Origin: Bdellovibrio sp. | GTDB lineage: Bacteria > Bdellovibrionota > Bacteriovoracia > Bacteriovoracales > Bacteriovoracaceae | Assembly: GCA_016187935.1 (NCBI GenBank) | Contig: JACPIU010000040.1 | Location: 62,001-126,000 of the forward strand | Direction: 5' to 3' | DNA: 64,000 nt | Shown here: positions 48,499-56,998 of the stretch, in pieces | How positions within the stretch are numbered: the stretch's first letter is position 1 | Layout: each line of letters starts with the position of its first letter | Notes under the pieces: model-generated | Databases searched by the model: none | Seen by the model: the letters and a program-made list of their open reading frames with translations, nothing else | What the model was told of the DNA's origin: nothing | Program-made: the position numbers and the translations under genes

Positions 48499-51129
48499 TT
48501 AACCGTTCTTTTTTCCCAATGTCTTTGAGACAATTTCAAATGTATTTTTACTTGGGTTGGCAGCAAGAATCTTGTCCAGGGCCCCTTTCATATGCTTTTT
48601 CAATTCCAAAGGAAGCCTATGATAGAGAGAAAAACCTTTCGACAATCCGCTTGCCATCTGGGGATTTATTTTATCAATTTGAATAATACGATCTGATATG
48701 AACTGATACCCTTCACCGTCCAGACGATGGAACTGGGCATGGTTTTGCCTGAAAACTCCATATAACGCGCGAACAAAATTGGGAATTTTTTTGTCAAAGA
48801 CCGGGTCTTGCTCCAATTTTTCCACCCTATTTAAGGCCTTCACATGGGGAACCAAGGCATGGGTGGAAATCCATTTTTGAATGGTGAGATTATCGTGTTT
48901 CCATTGATCATAAAAACGCCTGCTGATCTTATCGCTCTCCTCTTCACTACCCCACCAAATCAAGGCCTGGAAGGCCGCTAACTGGTCCGTGAAATTTTGT
49001 GCGGTTTCATATTGCTTTAAGGCCAAGGCAATCCCATCTGGACCACTTTGGGCCATGTAGTGCAGGAGCTTATTTTTAAGCGCACGAATTCCCACAGCGC
49101 GAGGATCAAGGCAATAAGGGCCTTGATTTTTACGATCCAAATCCCCATAAAGATCCTGCATATCACGGCCCAGGGCATGGGCAAGTTCCCTATGTAAATC
49201 GAGCGAAGCCTGATGAACAGGATGGATGAGGGCAATTTTACCCTCAAGATGCAGCACCCCTTCAGGGGGCAGAGACAAGGCCTTGGCCTTCAAACTTTCG
49301 TTAATCTTGGAATCACGTAAAAGTTTGGCATAAGCATTGAAGTAGTCCTGAGGAATCTGTTTTGGTGAGATTTTTTTTTGCGCCAAATCCAAAAGCACTT
49401 TGGTGCCCATAACCTGTGAGGCCTCATAACGATTAAAAGCATCCGTATCATGCGCCATCAAAAAGGCCAGCTCTTCAAATGAATAGGGCGTTTCAAGAAT
49501 GACAGGAGCAGAAAAAAAGCGGTTGAGCGAAGGGAGGGGTTTTTCTTTCACATTCTTAAAAACAAAAGTCTCTTTTTTCTTTCGAACGTGCAAAATATCC
49601 TGTTTGATAGGGATCTCGGCACCTGCCCTATTCAACAAACCCACTCGCACCGGTAAATGCAGCGGCAATTTTTTGGGTTGTCCCTTGGTGGGAGCGCACG
49701 ATTGTTCCAAAGTTAATTCAAACACTGAACGTTCTTTTTTCCATTGCCATTTTGCCTTGAGCTTAGGCGTTCCCGCCTGCTTATACCAACGCTTAAACTG
49801 AGTAAAATCGAAACCTCGATTAGCGACGCTCAAGGCGTGCAGAAAATCATCCGTGGTTACGGCCTGGCCGTCGTAGAGTTTAAAATAGCGGTCGATTCCT
49901 TTTCTAAAACCGACCGGTCCAAGCATGGTATGGGCCATGCGAATAACTTCCGCTCCTTTTTCATAAACCGTAGGGGTATAGAAATTATTAATTTCAATAT
50001 AACTTGCGGGACGAATGGGATGGGCGGTAGGGCCTTGATCCTCGGGGAATTGAGCTGCACGCAAACGGGCCACTTGATGAATTCGATCGACTGCGCGGGA
50101 GCCTAAATCGGAGGTAAATTCCTGATCGCGAAAAACCGTCAGACCTTCTTTTAAGGTGAGTTGAAACCAATCTCGGCAAGTCACACGGTTACCTGTCCAA
50201 TTATGAAAATACTCATGCCCTATGACGCCCTGAATGGCGTTAAAATCATCATCGCTAGCGCTTTTGGTGTCGGCCAGAACAAATGCCGAGTTAAAAATGT
50301 TCAGCCCCTTATTTTCCATCGCCCCCATATTAAAGGCACCCACCGCCACAATCATGAAAATATCCAAATCGTATTCGAGCCCAAAAGTATCCTCATCCCA
50401 TTTCATGGATTCTCTTAAGGATTGCATGGCATGCTGGCAGCGCGACTCGGCACCTTGATCACAATAAATTCGTAAATCAATTTTTCGCCCGGATTTGGTG
50501 ATGAAATGATCTTGAATCATGCCCAGGTCCCCGGCCACCAGGGCATAAAGATAGCAGGGCTTGGGAAAAGGATCGTGCCATTCCACAAAATGTCGCCCAC
50601 CGGTAAGGTCGCCTGAAGCAATCGGGTTTCCATTGGAAAGCATGACCGGACAAGTAACTTTGTCAGCAATAATTTTTGTAGTGTATCGGGCCATGACATC
50701 AGGGCGATCCAAAAAATAAGTAATGCGACGAAAGCCCTCCGGTTCATTTTGGGTACAAAAGAGATTCCCGGTTAAATACAATCCATCGAGAGCGGTATTG
50801 GCCTGGGGATTGATCACATTTTTAATACTTAACTCGAAGCTCTTGTTGGATTTCTTGGGTAATCGGTTCAGTGTAAAATGGTCCGGTCCGACGGAATAAT
50901 CACCTTCACTCAAGGTTTGACCGTCAAGGGCCGCCTCAAGAAATTTCAATTCCTCGCCATTTAAGACTAAAGTTCCTTTCTTCTTCCCTGAACGCGCGCG
51001 GATCTTTAATTTTGTCTCGACCACCGTCTCTGTGGGATGCAGATTAAAGGTCAAATGCACGTCAGTAATATCGAATGCTGGCGGTTGGTAATCTTTAAGA
51101 AAAATTGCCTTCGGTTGTGCTTTCTTCAT
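48499..51129 (-). CDS. pepN: Aminopeptidase N
   Basis: An 876-residue M1-family zinc aminopeptidase of full E. coli PepN length. GAMEN (in FNMGAMENKGLN) and HEYFHNWTGNRVT with the distant Glu are intact. It has the N-terminal beta domain, catalytic domain and long C-terminal helical domain (from about residue 540). It removes N-terminal residues from peptides in the cytoplasm. AGGTAAAG lies upstream of the ATG. Confidence 0.97.
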   Translation of the reverse strand: MKKAQPKAIFLKDYQPPAFDITDVHLTFNLHPTETVVETKLKIRARSGKKKGTLVLNGEELKFLEAALDGQTLSEGDYSVGPDHFTLNRLPKKSNKSFELSIKNVINPQANTALDGLYLTGNLFCTQNEPEGFRRITYFLDRPDVMARYTTKIIADKVTCPVMLSNGNPIASGDLTGGRHFVEWHDPFPKPCYLYALVAGDLGMIQDHFITKSGRKIDLRIYCDQGAESRCQHAMQSLRESMKWDEDTFGLEYDLDIFMIVAVGAFNMGAMENKGLNIFNSAFVLADTKSASDDDFNAIQGVIGHEYFHNWTGNRVTCRDWFQLTLKEGLTVFRDQEFTSDLGSRAVDRIHQVARLRAAQFPEDQGPTAHPIRPASYIEINNFYTPTVYEKGAEVIRMAHTMLGPVGFRKGIDRYFKLYDGQAVTTDDFLHALSVANRGFDFTQFKRWYKQAGTPKLKAKWQWKKERSVFELTLEQSCAPTKGQPKKLPLHLPVRVGLLNRAGAEIPIKQDILHVRKKKETFVFKNVKEKPLPSLNRFFSAPVILETPYSFEELAFLMAHDTDAFNRYEASQVMGTKVLLDLAQKKISPKQIPQDYFNAYAKLLRDSKINESLKAKALSLPPEGVLHLEGKIALIHPVHQASLDLHRELAHALGRDMQDLYGDLDRKNQGPYCLDPRAVGIRALKNKLLHYMAQSGPDGIALALKQYETAQNFTDQLAAFQALIWWGSEEESDKISRRFYDQWKHDNLTIQKWISTHALVPHVKALNRVEKLEQDPVFDKKIPNFVRALYGVFRQNHAQFHRLDGEGYQFISDRIIQIDKINPQMASGLSKGFSLYHRLPLELKKHMKGALDKILAANPSKNTFEIVSKTLGKKNG

Positions 51130-51227
51130 ATCTTTACCTCAAAAGATGGCGTTGACCGCAATTCGGGCCTGGCTTAAAATAATATACGACTGAACACGAA
51201 AATCATAACTCCACTTGGCAGAACAGA

Positions 51228-51977
51228 ATGTCAAATAAAAGTCATAAGGACCCCAATAAAAAACACTATTTCACAACCGTTTCCATCGAGGAAACACAGC
51301 AAGTTTTTGCCAAAATAGCTCAACAAAATTGTGAAATTCACCTGTGGAAAAAAGGTCACGAAGAGGAAGATATCGAAGTTTTTGAGGTCTTCAACTATCT
51401 TCCCTTGCGCAAGCGATTACTGCTGCGAAAAAAGGGTAGCCTTTTAATCAAACTTATTCCCACCACTTTGTTGAATGAAAACATTTTCTTCAAAATACCC
51501 TATGAGAAATTCAACTACCTCTCAACGGGCATCTTGCTTAAGGATGATGAAACAAAAGAGTATGTCATTAATCTTTGCAATGAAGTCTTTAAGGGACAAC
51601 AACGAACCAATTATCGCTTGGCCACCGGACCTCATATTACAGTCCAATTTAAAATGGATGAGACTGTCTTTGAGGCCCTGGACATAAGCGCTGGTGGGAT
51701 TTCCACCATTATCCCCATTACAGAGAAGGAACGATTCAAAAAGGGAAGAATTATTGAAGGCTGCATTCTACGTTTTAATAAAAAGAACTATGATATTCCA
51801 AAGGCCCTTATCGCTGGGGTTTGGGAGCAAAAAGACAGGGATGGCGACATTCTGCCGGAACTTAAAATAGGCGTTCAGTTTTTAGACCTCACCAAAGAAG
51901 TCGAGGAGTCCCTGGTCCAGCACGTTAACAGCGAGGCCAGAGGCGAAGAAATTAGAAAAAAATTTTTTATGAAGTAA
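51228..51977 (+). CDS. PilZ-domain protein
   Basis: A 249-residue cytoplasmic protein. The C-terminal half (about 124-240) is a PilZ domain with the c-di-GMP motifs RxxxR (RTNYR) and DxSxxG (DISAGGIS). The N-terminal ~110 residues (KIAQQNCEIHLWKKG and later strands) form a YcgR-N-like beta domain. It is probably a c-di-GMP effector for motility or envelope functions, and in this window could respond to the same signal as PelD. It lies divergent from pepN. Confidence 0.9.
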   Translation: MSNKSHKDPNKKHYFTTVSIEETQQVFAKIAQQNCEIHLWKKGHEEEDIEVFEVFNYLPLRKRLLLRKKGSLLIKLIPTTLLNENIFFKIPYEKFNYLSTGILLKDDETKEYVINLCNEVFKGQQRTNYRLATGPHITVQFKMDETVFEALDISAGGISTIIPITEKERFKKGRIIEGCILRFNKKNYDIPKALIAGVWEQKDRDGDILPELKIGVQFLDLTKEVEESLVQHVNSEARGEEIRKKFFMK

Positions 51978-52022
51978 TCCGCTAACTAGCGAAAAAGACT
52001 CTCTCCCCTATTACTTTTCAAA

Positions 52023-52051
52023 TTGACGAACCAGGCCCAGATAGGTATGCA
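52023..52051 (+). promoter_or_regulatory. Putative sigma-70 promoter of the sphingolipid genes
   Basis: TTGACG (52023-52028), 17 bp, then TATGCA (52046-52051) lies 66 bp before the serine-palmitoyltransferase ATG. The spacing is ideal and both hexamers are near consensus. Confidence 0.5.
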
Positions 52052-52117
52052 TGGTGCATAAAAAACGCTGGCTTCCTAGAAAAAAATCCCTTTAGCTTTG
52101 AAAATTAAAGAGGGCCC

Positions 52118-53320
52118 ATGAGCAATACTTACTCTTACTCAGATAACAAAATTATTCAAAAGGCCAACCTGCTTCGACAGATGAAGCTCTATCCCTTCCT
52201 TCGCCCCATAGAGGCCACTGAGGGCGCTACCGTGACGGTGGGAGGAAAACGCCAAGTCATGATTGGCTCTAATAACTATTTGGGACTTACCCACCATCCA
52301 GAGGTCATCGAGGCCACAATTAAAGCGGTCATGCAGTATGGTACAGGATGCACAGGGTCACGTTTTTTAAACGGCAATCTCTCCATCCATGAAGAATTGG
52401 AAGAAAAGTTGGCCCGTTATATCGGACACGAAGCTGCGATCTTATTCTCCACCGGGATGCAATCCAACTTAGGTGCTCTTCCGGCCCTCTCTGGCCCGAA
52501 AGACTGCCTCATTTTTGATAATGAAAACCACGCCTCGTTGGTGGATGCCACAAGACTCGCCATGGGAGCAACCTTTAAGTACAAGCACAATGACATGGAA
52601 GGACTGGAGGAGCAACTCCAGCAGGCCTCCGGTCGCTTTAAAAACATAACGATCGTGGCCGATGGCGTATTCTCCATGACCGGAACCATCGTCAACCTAC
52701 CTGAAGTGACCAAACTGGCGCGTAAATATAGCGCCGCCATTTATATTGACGATGCCCACGGCCTTGGCGTGCTAGGCCACCAAGGTCGCGGAACCTTAAA
52801 CCATTTTGAGCTGACCGATCAAGTTGATTTCAATATGGGAACTTTCTCAAAATCCTTTGCCAGTATTGGCGGCTTTGTCTCAGGGCCTAAAGAGGTCATG
52901 GATTACATTCGCCATGCGGCCCGTTCCTTTATGTTTTCCGCTTCCATGCCTCCATCCGCTGTAGCGACTGTTTTAAAATGTCTGGATGTCGTTCAAAGGG
53001 ACGAGGAAATTCATACCAAGCTCTGGAGCAATGTGAAGTTCATGCAACAAGGCTATAAAGATTTAGGTTTTTACACCTATAATTCCCAAACCCCCATCAT
53101 TCCAATTTTCATCGGGGATGATATTAAAGCGATGCAAGTGACGGCCTTCCTGCAAGAAAATGGTATTTTCTGCACTCCGGTGATTCCTCCTGCAGTTCCC
53201 AAAGGTGAGGCGCTTATCAGGACCAGCTATATGCCCATCCATACCAAAGATGATCTCACTTATGTTTTGGAAATTTTTGCCAAGGCCAAAAAGACTTTTC
53301 AAATACCCACTCGACAATAG
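52118..53320 (+). CDS. spt: Serine palmitoyltransferase-like AOS-family PLP enzyme
   Basis: A 400-residue alpha-oxoamine synthase. PLP residues are clear: the Lys in FSKSFASIGGFV, the Asp in YIDDAHGLGVLG, the His in NENHASLVDATR, and GTFSKS. The N-terminal GSNNYLGLTHHP and GTGCTGSRFLNG are typical. BioF, Kbl and SPT all share this fold. SPT is favoured because the other genes here (GNAT acyltransferase, fatty-acid 2-hydroxylase-like, PAP2) fit sphingolipid synthesis and no biotin genes are present. It would condense serine with an acyl-CoA or acyl-ACP to 3-ketosphinganine. It forms an operon with the next gene (6-bp gap). Confidence 0.85.
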   Translation: MSNTYSYSDNKIIQKANLLRQMKLYPFLRPIEATEGATVTVGGKRQVMIGSNNYLGLTHHPEVIEATIKAVMQYGTGCTGSRFLNGNLSIHEELEEKLARYIGHEAAILFSTGMQSNLGALPALSGPKDCLIFDNENHASLVDATRLAMGATFKYKHNDMEGLEEQLQQASGRFKNITIVADGVFSMTGTIVNLPEVTKLARKYSAAIYIDDAHGLGVLGHQGRGTLNHFELTDQVDFNMGTFSKSFASIGGFVSGPKEVMDYIRHAARSFMFSASMPPSAVATVLKCLDVVQRDEEIHTKLWSNVKFMQQGYKDLGFYTYNSQTPIIPIFIGDDIKAMQVTAFLQENGIFCTPVIPPAVPKGEALIRTSYMPIHTKDDLTYVLEIFAKAKKTFQIPTRQ

Positions 53321-53326
53321 GAATTT

Positions 53327-54508
53327 ATGGAAACACAAACAACCTCCTCTTGCTGTACCAATGGACAATGCCAATCGACTCAATCCTCTGAACTACAAAT
53401 CATTGAGGTAGAAGGAAAAAAGGCGATTGCTGACTTTATCAATCTGCCATGGGCCATCTACAAAAACGACGCCCATTGGGTTCCACCGCTTAAAATGGCG
53501 GTCAAAGACCTGCTTGCTCCCAAGCACCCGGTCTATGAGACATGTTCCGCCAAGATGTTTCTCGCCTATAAAAAGGGAGAATGCTGCGGGAGAATTATGG
53601 GCGTGGTCAACCATCACCATAATCAGTTTCATGGTGAAAAATCCGCTCAGTTTGGTTTTTTTGAGGCCATCGATGATAGTGAAGTCGCCCAATGCCTTCT
53701 AAAAAAGGTGGAAGATTGGTCTCTCGCCCAAGGAATGGAAATCGTTCGAGGGCCTTTTAATCCTTCCAGTAATTACGAATGTGGCCTTTTGGTGGAAGGC
53801 TTTCACGATGACCCTCAAATCATGATGACCTACAATCCACCCTACTTTCAAAGCTTAATCGAAGGCGCCGCTTACCAGAAATCGATGGACCTGCTGGCGT
53901 ACCAATTCGATATGTCTTTTGTAATGCCCGAAAAAATCTCGAAAATTTCCAAAAAAGTTGAAGAATCGGCCAACATCACTTATCGAATCATCAATATGAA
54001 AAATTGGCCCGAGGAAGTGGCCCTGATGCGCGAAATCTATAATGCTGCCTGGGAGAAAAACTGGGGTTTTATCCCCATGACCGAAGAGGAATTTGCCCAT
54101 ACCGCAAAGGACCTCAAAACTGTTCTTGATCCCAATTTGATTCTCTTTGTTTATGTTAAAAACGAACCGGCGGGATTTATCGTGGGGCTACCCGATTATA
54201 ACCAGATTTTCAAAACCATCCCGAACGGTAAGCTCTTCCCTACCGGACTTTTCAAACTCTTAACTGGCAAAAAGAAAATTAATCGCTTCCGCGTTCTCAC
54301 CATGGGCGTAAAAGAAAAATTCAGAAATCTCGGTCTGGCATCACTGATGTATGTCAAGGCCTATGAGAACGCCCGAAAAAGCTATCGTGAATGCGAAATG
54401 AGCTGGATTCTGGAAAGCAATTTCAATATGAATCGTCCGCTTCAACTGATGGGAGCAACTCCCTATAAACGCTATCGCATTTTTGAAAAAGTCTTACGCG
54501 TTCATTAG
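53327..54508 (+). CDS. GNAT-type acyltransferase, candidate bacterial ceramide synthase
   Basis: A 393-residue protein. A Cys-rich N-terminal tag (SSCCTNGQC) precedes a first GNAT-like half with RGPFNPSSNYECGLLVEGF and MMTYNPPYFQSL, and a second half with VYVKNEPAGFIVGLPDYNQ and LTMGVKEKFRNLGLASLMY, a normal acyl-CoA/ACP-binding strand-loop. Bacterial ceramide synthase (bCerS of Caulobacter) is a GNAT-fold protein of similar size encoded near spt, and the tight link to spt here suggests the same N-acylation of the long-chain base. The exact substrate is inferred. Confidence 0.7.
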   Translation: METQTTSSCCTNGQCQSTQSSELQIIEVEGKKAIADFINLPWAIYKNDAHWVPPLKMAVKDLLAPKHPVYETCSAKMFLAYKKGECCGRIMGVVNHHHNQFHGEKSAQFGFFEAIDDSEVAQCLLKKVEDWSLAQGMEIVRGPFNPSSNYECGLLVEGFHDDPQIMMTYNPPYFQSLIEGAAYQKSMDLLAYQFDMSFVMPEKISKISKKVEESANITYRIINMKNWPEEVALMREIYNAAWEKNWGFIPMTEEEFAHTAKDLKTVLDPNLILFVYVKNEPAGFIVGLPDYNQIFKTIPNGKLFPTGLFKLLTGKKKINRFRVLTMGVKEKFRNLGLASLMYVKAYENARKSYRECEMSWILESNFNMNRPLQLMGATPYKRYRIFEKVLRVH

Positions 54509-54542
54509 CAGGTTGTTGAAAAAGTCCCAGATGCTAATACGT

Positions 54543-55367
54543 TTAATACGTTAAAGATACCCATGGTCCCATGGCCTCATGGCCTTTTTTCTCATAATGC
54601 ATAAGCGATACTTTGAGATCATGCTGGGCCCACCACTTGTAAAAGGGATGATGATCTTGAAACTTAGATGCTGCCCGCACCCCTTCAGATGCAAATCCTG
54701 CTAGAAAAAAACCTCCCACCACATCAGAGAGGTAATGCTTTCCGTCCTGCACGCGATGAACCGCGGACATGACCGTAAACACCAACGGCACCGTACTCCA
54801 CAAAGGGCCGTAAAACTGCAAAGTTTTAAAAAAAAGCGAGGCATAAGGGACCACATGCCCAGAAGGGAAACTGGAATTGCCCCGAAAATCGGTTTCCCAA
54901 TTGGATAAGTTCTCCTCATTGGGCCGATGATGAATCTGGACATAGCTCAAGACCCCACTTTCCAATAAGGCAATATAGACAGTAGCAGCGTATTCCTTAC
55001 TGAACTGAATAAATTTTTCATCCTCAAGGTATTTTCCCGTATACCACACTCCCATATGAAAGAAGGGCATATTCATGACGATGCCGAAATTACCGATGGT
55101 CGACAAGTGCCATGCAACATCCCCTCGCATATAGTGATTACTAACCCTTTTGTCCTCTTGAAAAGAATACCAAAGAGAAGGCGTTGCCACCCCCGCCCAG
55201 TACAAGTTAGCTTGCTGAGTAAATTGTAGGCCTGCTCCGACATACATGTAGCGGCCGGTTTCTTTCATGGCACCCCAAAGGGATGATTCTATGGAAGGAC
55301 TGCTTTCATTGGCCCAACACTTCATGCCGACCATAACCATAAGCGACAAGATGATGAATTTTTTCAT
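54543..55367 (-). CDS. PAP2-family lipid phosphatase
   Basis: A protein of about 274 residues. A signal or anchor segment (FIILSLMVMVGMKCWA) is followed by several hydrophobic helices. PAP2 motifs: HHRPNEE (part of motif 1), SSFPSGH (motif 2) and HRVQDGKHYLSDVVGG (motif 3 His and Asp). It removes phosphate from lipid phosphates, perhaps a sphingoid or ceramide phosphate given the context. It follows the fatty-acid hydroxylase gene with overlap (TTG 55373) or 2 bp (ATG 55367, preferred). It is convergent with the acyltransferase gene. Confidence 0.85.
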   Translation of the reverse strand: MKKFIILSLMVMVGMKCWANESSPSIESSLWGAMKETGRYMYVGAGLQFTQQANLYWAGVATPSLWYSFQEDKRVSNHYMRGDVAWHLSTIGNFGIVMNMPFFHMGVWYTGKYLEDEKFIQFSKEYAATVYIALLESGVLSYVQIHHRPNEENLSNWETDFRGNSSFPSGHVVPYASLFFKTLQFYGPLWSTVPLVFTVMSAVHRVQDGKHYLSDVVGGFFLAGFASEGVRAASKFQDHHPFYKWWAQHDLKVSLMHYEKKGHEAMGPWVSLTY

Positions 55368-55369
55368 GC

Positions 55370-55966
55370 TCAATCAATCGTTTTAAGAAGATAGTCCCAT
55401 AAAGGCGAACTAACACCATACTTGCATGGTTTATGATTATAGTGATGCTTGAGGTGATAGGCACGCAAAAAACGACCAACAGGTCCCGTCATGGGAAAGT
55501 GGTGAGTAGCATAATGAATATAATCATAGCTCAGATAGCCCATCAAAAAAAAGGCCATAAAGAGAGATAGATACTCAGGAGCAATGACCAGTTTGAAGCA
55601 TAAATAAAGGACACTTACAATCAAGACCGCTGGCACAGGAGGCATAACCAACCGTCGACCATCTTGCGGGTCATCGTGATGAAGACCATGAAAAAGATAA
55701 ACCAATCTCTTAACGACAGAGCTTGAGGCCTGGTAATGGAAGATAAAACGATGAAGCGCATATTCCGTGAAGGTCCAAACCAATAAAGCGATCCCCCCCC
55801 ACACGACATGAATGAGCGTACTGTGATGATAAGTCCGATAACTCTGATAAAACAGTCCCAAGATAATAGGTGTCCAGAATACCGCCGGGATGGCCGGGTG
55901 AATGTAGGTCAGTGATTCCAAAAATGGATTTTTAAAGAGGCGTATTGAAGTGTGTTCTTTGCCCAT
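55370..55966 (-). CDS. Fatty-acid hydroxylase (FA2H/Scs7-like)
   Basis: A 198-residue membrane protein of the fatty-acid hydroxylase/sterol desaturase superfamily. Four His clusters bind the two irons: EYALHRFIFH, FHGLHHDDP, DYIHYATHHFP and YHLKHHYNH. These clusters, with the small size and the C-terminal KYGVSSPLWDYL, match FA2H (yeast Scs7), which 2-hydroxylates the acyl chain of ceramides, but without the cytochrome b5 domain. It is co-transcribed with the PAP2 gene and sits beside spt. It likely makes 2-hydroxy-ceramide, as seen in sphingolipids of Bacteriovorax stolpii. Confidence 0.9.
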   Translation of the reverse strand: MGKEHTSIRLFKNPFLESLTYIHPAIPAVFWTPIILGLFYQSYRTYHHSTLIHVVWGGIALLVWTFTEYALHRFIFHYQASSSVVKRLVYLFHGLHHDDPQDGRRLVMPPVPAVLIVSVLYLCFKLVIAPEYLSLFMAFFLMGYLSYDYIHYATHHFPMTGPVGRFLRAYHLKHHYNHKPCKYGVSSPLWDYLLKTID

Positions 55967-56087
55967 GAACTTGATCCTAGTTGGAGAGGCAAAAAACCAT
56001 AATTGATGGGATTATTTTTGTAAACCTCCACCGAGGCCCGACAGACTTCAATGGCCGTTATGACGAATTGGTGGCATTATCTCGATC

Positions 56088-56780
56088 ATGCGATTGCTAA
56101 GCTTATTTCTTTTCTTTTTTCTGGGTCTCTTGTCCTCATCCTCGGCCTGGTCAATGGGCCGCCCTTTTACAGTTCAAGTTGTCGAGGTAAAAGGCGAAGT
56201 ATGGCCTAAAATAATTATTACCGGAGCTATCGCAACCGATCCTCTCACCGCCGTGGCGCTTTACTATGATCTCGATAATCAACACAGCTATATCCCCGAT
56301 CTTCCTGTCTCACTGCCGATGAAACATATCTCGCCCACAGAGGTGCATACTTACTACGAAAGAAAACTGCCTTGGCCTTTCGATAAAGGAATTTACGTCA
56401 ATGGAACAACTTTAGAGAAGCTGCCCGATGGACATCGCGTAAGATGGTATCAAGTTTACAATCCTGATTCTCACGATGCCACCGGCAGTGCCACCTTTGT
56501 CACACACCCCGAAGGAACATGGATGACCTATGAAACTTTTGTTCGCCCTAAAAGTTTTTTTGCCGGCATTATAAAAAAGATTTTTCAAAAGGAAACTCTC
56601 GCCGCCCTCTATGCGCTGAGAGAGCATATCGAATCGACGGCCAAAAACTCTCCTGGCCTTGCCGAACAATATCGCCAATATATTTTACAGGCCTATCAGG
56701 GTCTTTCCCCCTACGAACCTAGCATTAAAAAAAATGCTACAAAAATCGAACAAATCCAAAAAGAAATTTCCAAGCACTAA
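56088..56780 (+). CDS. Exported START/SRPBCC-like protein
   Basis: A 230-residue protein with a signal peptide (LLSLFLFFFLGLLSSSSAWS). The central part (VKGEVWPKIIITGAIATDPLTAVALYYDLDNQHSYIPDLP, then STRAND segments through HRVRWYQVYNPD and GTWMTYETFV) resembles the START/polyketide-cyclase lipid-binding fold, whose members carry single lipids. The C-terminal ~50 residues are helical. It is divergent from the fatty-acid hydroxylase gene with 121 bp between. It could shuttle a sphingolipid or sterol-like lipid in the periplasm, but this is inferred from fold and location only. Confidence 0.7.
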   Translation: MRLLSLFLFFFLGLLSSSSAWSMGRPFTVQVVEVKGEVWPKIIITGAIATDPLTAVALYYDLDNQHSYIPDLPVSLPMKHISPTEVHTYYERKLPWPFDKGIYVNGTTLEKLPDGHRVRWYQVYNPDSHDATGSATFVTHPEGTWMTYETFVRPKSFFAGIIKKIFQKETLAALYALREHIESTAKNSPGLAEQYRQYILQAYQGLSPYEPSIKKNATKIEQIQKEISKH

Positions 56781-56951
56781 ACAAGAACCCTTCTTCCCTC
56801 TGAGCTGCTCACTTTGGTATTTATTAGGTTTCGGATACTTGCACAAATCTGTAGAATTGATTTTCGCACTGTGAACAAATGTTAGAAAAAAGACTTTTAA
56901 TTTTTCAAATACATTCTTAGAATGAAAGTAAGTGAGATACCACACAATGTG

Positions 56952-56985
56952 ATCGACGTTAAAAAATGGATTTTGCAACGTCGAT
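56952..56985. terminator. Hairpin in the gap after the nuo operon
   Basis: ATCGACGTT (56952-56960) and AACGTCGAT (56977-56985) form a perfect 9-bp stem with a 16-nt A/T-rich loop in the 218-bp gap between the START-like gene and nuoN. Four T follow on the plus strand. It may end transcription from either side. Confidence 0.45.
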
Positions 56986-56998
56986 TTTAACCATCCCC

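Noticed and set aside
54509-54542. GTTGTTGAAAAAGTCC at the junction after the acyltransferase gene, thought to be an insertion-sequence end
   Set aside because: No matching inverted copy or transposase is found nearby, so it stays plain spacer.
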